DNA from: Mytilus galloprovincialis
Lineage: Eukaryota > Mollusca > Bivalvia > Mytilida > Mytilidae
Reading direction: 5' to 3'
Length of the DNA stretch: 64,000 nucleotides
Assembly (NCBI RefSeq): GCF_965363235.1
Contig: NC_134839.1
Coordinates: 71,810,910 to 71,874,909 of the forward strand
The notes beneath the pieces are model-generated. The model made no database searches. It had not been told where the DNA came from and saw nothing but the letters and a program-made list of their open reading frames with translations. Shown piece by piece: positions 59,346 to 64,000 of the stretch (position 1 is its first letter; every line of letters begins with the position of its first letter). The position numbers and the translations under genes were made by a program.

Positions 59346-59439
59346 ATTTTATTCAATAACCTGAATTTAAAGAAACAGTCTTCAACAGAAAGTCCTGTTA
59401 CTATTTTTTTTTTATAGAAATTGAAAGGTCAAAGAATTT

Positions 59440-60600
59440 TTGTTGTAGTATTGCGTCAACCAAAAGTTTGTTGTATCACCGTCGTCTCTCAAAAGCTCTT
59501 TGTGTCAACGTCGTTTCCAACAAAAAAACATCGTAGCATCTCCATCGTCCCACAAATATTTGTTGCACGATTACCGTCCTCTAAAACATCGTCCCACAAA
59601 AGTTCGTTGCATCACCATCGTCTCCCGGAAGGTTTGTGGCATAACCATCGTCCCCCAAAAACTCGTTACATAACCATCATCTCATAAGAGTGCACAGCAT
59701 CACCATATTACCACAAAATTGCAATGCATCAACATTGTCCCCCAAAAGTTCATTGCACGATTACGTCCTCGAAAATATCGCAGCATCAACATCGTCCCCA
59801 AAAAGTTCAATGCATCACAAATTCAATCGTGCCCAACAGTTTGTTACATCTCCTTTATGTCTCAAAAGTTGTTACATCACTATAAACACATAAGAATTTG
59901 TTGCATCACCATCGCCTTCTTATAATTTGTTGTTACACACATTTGCCCTAAAAGTTCGTTAAATTACTATCGTCCCCTGAGTTCTTTACATTACCGTATC
60001 GTCCCCTAAAAGATCGTTACATTACTATCGTCCCATAAGAATTCGTTGCACCACCATCGTCTTACAAAAATAAGTTGCATCACAATCGGGCCCAAAAAGT
60101 TCCTTGCGTCACCATCGGCCCCAAAGGTCCGCTATATCACAATCGTGCCCTAAAAAGTAAGTTGCAATACAGTCGTCGCCCAAAACTTCGGTGCATCGCC
60201 GTCGTCTCAAAAATATTCGTTCTTCTTCTTCCAATAATTTGCATACCACCTCTGGTGTATTATCGCAAATGAATATTTTCACATGCCCAAAAGAAACATC
60301 GTTCCAACATACTATATATAAAAATTCGGTTAAAAGCCATCGTGGTGTTATATACAATTAAAACTGAAATATCTAACATGAAGCAGGTGTCTGGAGGCTG
60401 TCTTTGAATCCTTCCAAAGTGGAAGCTGTGACGACAGCAGATGGTTGTTCATTCCACAGGCGAATTGCAGATGGAAAAAAATGATTGCATCACCATCGCC
60501 TCCAAAAGGTTTTATGAATGAATAACCGTCTTCCAAAAAAAGATTTACGAATCACTTTCGTCCCAATAAAATTCTTTGAATCAGCTTCGTGCTCAAAGTC
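59440..60600 (+). repeat. degenerate minisatellite, about 30-bp unit, interrupted
   Basis: The unit is roughly CAAAAGTTCGTTGCATCACCATCGTCCC with many changes, some 25 copies at 59440-60220 and about 4 more at 60480-60600. Unrelated sequence (60225-60475) lies between. Confidence 0.8.
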
Positions 60601-60754
60601 TGTTTGGCGTTATATTGCTCAAAAACCAGTCACATGACCTAGATACGATATGATGACATACAGGGTGTAAGAAAAATGATGTAAACGGCTAACACTTGTT
60701 AAAACTATTGACAAGAAAATTCACCGTCATAAAAATTTAATGCAAGTTATAACA

Positions 60755-60870
60755 TTCGGGAGTTTCTTACTGCATTGAAGACCCAATGGTGGCCCTCGGC
60801 TGTTGTCTGCTATATGGTCGGGTTGTTGTCTCTTTGACACATTCCCCATTTCCGTTCTCAATTTAATTGT
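60755..60870. repeat. family F end fragment, inverted
   Basis: TTGAAGACCCAATGGTGGCC and TTTGACACATTCCCCATTTC. The same end as 59250-59345. Confidence 0.6.
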
Positions 60871-61169
60871 ATATTATAGTCTGCTTATATATAGTAATGA
60901 TTTGTTTTTCAGATCACAAGACAAGAATAAAATGGCCTCGGGTAAGTAAAAACATAATTGCTTTCTCTAAACACAGAAAAGAGAGCAAAAGGCAAAAGAT
61001 GAATACATCTCATACTCAAAAACAACGGGACAATATTTCCAGACCTCATTTTCAGCAGTTATCCGTGAGCAACTATGATGCTTCCTGTATTTGATAGCAA
61101 TAAGAACATGTTATATTACTGTCTATTACACCAATGAACTAAAAACAAATATGGCAAGAAGCAACATAG

Positions 61170-61520
61170 ATAAACGCAAGAGTAATATACCGCTGTTCAA
61201 AAGTCATAAATCAATTGAGAGAAAACAAATCCGGATTACAAACTAAAACTGAGGGAAACACCAAAAATAAGTGAAAAACAACGAAACAACAGAAATACTA
61301 AAGTACAACAACAACACAAAAAAAAACTACAATGCAACACACAAAGAACAAAACTAAAAGAAGACAATTACAATTTTCCTGACTTGGTACAGGTCATTTT
61401 TAGAAGAAAACATGGTTGGTTGAACCTGGTTTTGTGGCTATCCAAACCTCCCACTTTTATGGCAATTATATAACACTAAAATGACATAATCACATTACAG
61501 GACTACAATACAAATAAATG
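61170..61520 (-). repeat. family B tail, minus orientation
   Basis: CCGCTGTTCAAAAGTCATAA, GACTTGGTACAGGTCATTTT and AACCTGGTTTTGTGGC are inverse family B blocks. Confidence 0.6.
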
Positions 61521-62190
61521 CGTGTTTCGTCCACATAAGACTCACCTGTGCACTCATGTCAAAATAGTAAAGAAACCAAACAAAGATGAAGTGCATTGAT
61601 GACCCAAATTCAAACAAGAATGTGTCCACAGAACACGGATGCCCCACTCGCACTATCATTTTCTATGTCCGGTGGACCCTGAAATAGGGATAACCATATA
61701 ATTTGGCATTTAAATTAAAAGATCATATCACAAGGAACATGTGTAATAAGTTTCAAGTTGATTGGACTTCAACTTCCTCAAAAACTACCTTGACCAAAAA
61801 CTTTAACTTGAAACTTGCACTTTCATTTTCTATGTTCATTGGACCGTGAAATTGGGGTCTTGGTGTCAAAAATCTTATTTGGCATAAGAATTATAAAGAT
61901 CATATCATAGGGAACATGTATACTAAGTTTGAAGTTGATTGGACGGATGCACAGACGGACGGACGAACGGACAAACGAACAGACGGACGCACAGACTAGA
62001 AAACATAATGCCCCTCTACTATCGTAGGTGGAGCATAAAAAGTTGTGCCAAATACGACTTAGGTTATCTGCCTGGGATAAGAAATTACTAGAGTATTTAG
62101 AATATAATTCAAACTTTTGAAAACAGTAAAATTATCAAAATGATCATATATAATTGGTATACATGTCAACACAGATTAAAAACGAACACT
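61515..62190 (+). repeat. family C fragment with family I nested inside
   Basis: Family C runs 61515-61605 (CACATAAGACTCACC) and resumes at 62039 (AAGTTGTGCCAAATACG). Between them lies a 430-bp repeat: CAAGAATGTGTCCACAGAAC, two tandem copies of a CATTTTCTATGT-GGACC block, and a GACGGACGGACGAACGGAC run ending in ATAATGCCCCT and GGAGCATAAA. Confidence 0.65.
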
Positions 62191-62564
62191 TAAAAAACAA
62201 CCTAAGTCAGCACACAAAAAAACAGCACAACAGAGCCATGCATTGTATGATCGACACACAAACGTAACGTCACAGGTAAATTTCTGAAAAAAAATTAGAA
62301 AAAATGATAGGATACAGTTCAAGATAAGGTTTGCAATAATATATTCTATTATAATATTATTGTGTTAGTAGTAAGAAAATTTTATTGTATTATCTAGCTT
62401 TGTTGGTACTTCTTCTAAATCAAACTGTAAACCAAATACATCGTGTAATAGTAGTTGCCCCAACATTTAATATTATAAATGAACTTAGTGATTAATTATC
62501 CTTCACACACGAACAGAAATTATAGTTAGAATAACAACTACAAACGATAAGATATTTAACAATA

Positions 62565-62760
62565 TCCGATCAGTATAACAAATAAAACATAAACACGGTT
62601 TTAAAGCAATGCGAATTGACATTCAGCAAAACAGTCACAATCGGGAATAGGTCATGTCATTTTTAATTTTCCCTCCTAATAACTTTGTTGGATCAGTTTC
62701 TGTGTAAGGAGCACACTCCTGTATATGAAGCCCGTATAGTGTGTCATGATCCGTAAAATT
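62565..62760 (-). mobile_element. short copy of the RT C-terminus plus tail
   Basis: Parallels 35040-35330: the block TTCTGTGTAAGGAGCACACT, CCTGTATATGAAG-CCGTATA and CAGTCACAATCGGGAATA. Internally shortened. Confidence 0.65.
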
Positions 62761-63026
62761 TGACATTGAATCAATTATTTTTTTATCTCAAATCTCTTCA
62801 AATAGCTTTGTTGAAGGGTTGTCTCATTGGCAACCACAACAAATCTGTTTTCGTAAATTTTAAAACGTTTTCATCCACCCGTGGACATTGGTTCCAACCG
62901 ATAAGTAAATTTTGACCAAGATCCTCTTCAAACATTATGAAGTCCCAGACCCTTGGTGAGTTGTCTAAGTAATTCTTATCAAGTTATGCTGGCAAGAATG
63001 GTATGAGACGACAGGTATTGTTTTTT

Positions 63027-63377
63027 ATGGATAAAATATCTGTAAAATATCTTACAGATAGTTCTGATTACCAATTGGAGGACGAACTGGTACAAGAATT
63101 GTTTTCTAAACAGTTTATCGGTGATATGTCAAGAAAAATTGTCGGTATTCAAAATGTTGTTCAGAAGTTTATCGAAACAAATACTATGTCTGATGATGAG
63201 AAGAAATCTCTTCTAGAAAAGAAGGTTGCTGACATCAAATTTAGTAAGCTGATAAAGGTTGTTACTAAACACTGCGAAAACAACAATATTCAGGTTTTGA
63301 AGAGTTTCATTTGCGCACTTGAAGAAACTAAGAATAGTGAACTAGCAAAACAGCTGACCTTGGTGTATGATGAACGG
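63027..63377 (+). CDS. CARD-like exon of a gene running off the right edge
   Basis: An open frame from ATG 63027 (or an upstream in-frame ATG at 63003) to a good donor ACGG/GTAAGA, phase 0. Residues after about 40 read VVQKFIETNTMSDDEKKSLL, KKVADIKFSKLIKVVTKHC, and LKSFICALEETKNSELAKQL. This follows the caspase-recruitment-domain pattern of six short helices ending in a FxxALxETxxxxLAxxL helix. Such domains mediate homotypic contacts in apoptosis and innate immunity. I see no catalytic or other domain in the remaining 600 bases. It could also be another death-fold subclass. The start is uncertain because an acceptor-like CAG lies at about 63013. Confidence 0.5.
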
Positions 63378-64000
63378 GTAAGATCTCAATTCTGATGATT
63401 AATCAGTTCACGTTATTAACGAACCCATATATCTAAACTATATATTTTGTCACATGTTTCATTGTTAATGCATCTCTGTTTGCAATGAAATTGTAAACTA
63501 CAGCAACAAATCTCCATTTGAATGCGTGCTTTTGGCATCGAAAAAAGACCGTACTACGCCGAGTGACCGATATTTATTTATGATTAGTCGAAAAGATAAT
63601 AATAATAAACTAGACGTATTAATTTTAGTGTTTTTTTACTAAAAAAAAATGAGTACTGAAAGAAAGGAACAACAGATATAAATTGTCCTACATATTGGGA
63701 TAAAACGCAAAACCAAATGAGTCTTAAGGGCACAAATATTTCAAGTTGTTCTTTTAAAAACGTCAAAGTTTACAAGAATACTTCTCACAATCTGTCATTC
63801 TAGAGCGTATCTTGTGAACATAGATATATCTGTTATGATAATTTCTTGATAAAGTGTTTCTATTGACCTTGAAGCTATGGCATCAAATGTTAAAGTCATT
63901 TCTGCAAATGTTTTATGGCCATCACCATGATTTAGTCAAAATGTATGAGATATCCTTTGCTTTACTTTAAGTTGTTTTCAGTGAATTCAGTATACTTATT

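Noticed and set aside
59421-59925. Overlapping 67-88 residue frames
   Set aside because: They follow the 30-bp minisatellite period and overlap one another in different frames.

Overview
The window looks like nuclear DNA of a marine bivalve, most likely a mussel (Mytilus-like). The evidence is AT-rich sequence, spliced genes with short exons and long introns, and dense dispersed repeats that I recognise by memory as mussel/bivalve families. No database was searched, so the species is an inference.

Two host genes can be reconstructed with consistent splice sites and reading phase, both on the minus strand. (1) An SLC17-family vesicular/lysosomal anion transporter, coding exons from 23296 down to 5924: ten coding exons, 618 residues, probably with a non-coding 5' exon near 23930. 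(2) A secreted glutathione peroxidase selenoprotein of the GPX3 type, 56113 down to 50581: three coding exons, 226 residues. It has an in-frame TGA (55901-55903) at the catalytic selenocysteine and a hand-folded type II SECIS hairpin in the 3' UTR (50436-50480). Other probable coding pieces are a CARD-like exon on the plus strand at the right edge (63027-63377), a death-fold-like open frame on the minus strand (about 35360-35736), and exon-like open frames of unknown function on the minus strand (36940-37118, about 37280-37640, 37779-38097).

Layout. 1-5770: repeat tails and two TIR elements. 5775-24000: SLC17 gene, its introns filled with minisatellites, MITEs and foldback elements. 24000-25250: intergenic. 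25252-29123: a 3.87 kb TIR element whose arms are arrays of a CCGYTAAAGTCCAC motif, with other repeats nested inside. 29200-35000: intergenic, with a decayed reverse-transcriptase remnant and retroelement tails. 35000-38100: death-fold-like and exon-like frames. 38300-50300: repeats only, including bivalve families, a 28-bp higher-order satellite, a second reverse-transcriptase remnant, and large minisatellites. 50340-56170: GPX gene, with a 1.9 kb TIR element in an intron. 56450-62800: intergenic repeats. 63000-63400: CARD-like exon.

The two main genes have no evident functional link. The transporter probably loads or exports organic anions across vesicle or lysosome membranes. The peroxidase removes hydroperoxides outside the cell or in the secretory pathway. 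The most unusual structures are five tandem copies of an exon end plus splice donor in the SLC17 gene, the selenocysteine/SECIS pair, the array-armed TIR element, and a 28-bp satellite now split into two blocks about 5 kb apart.
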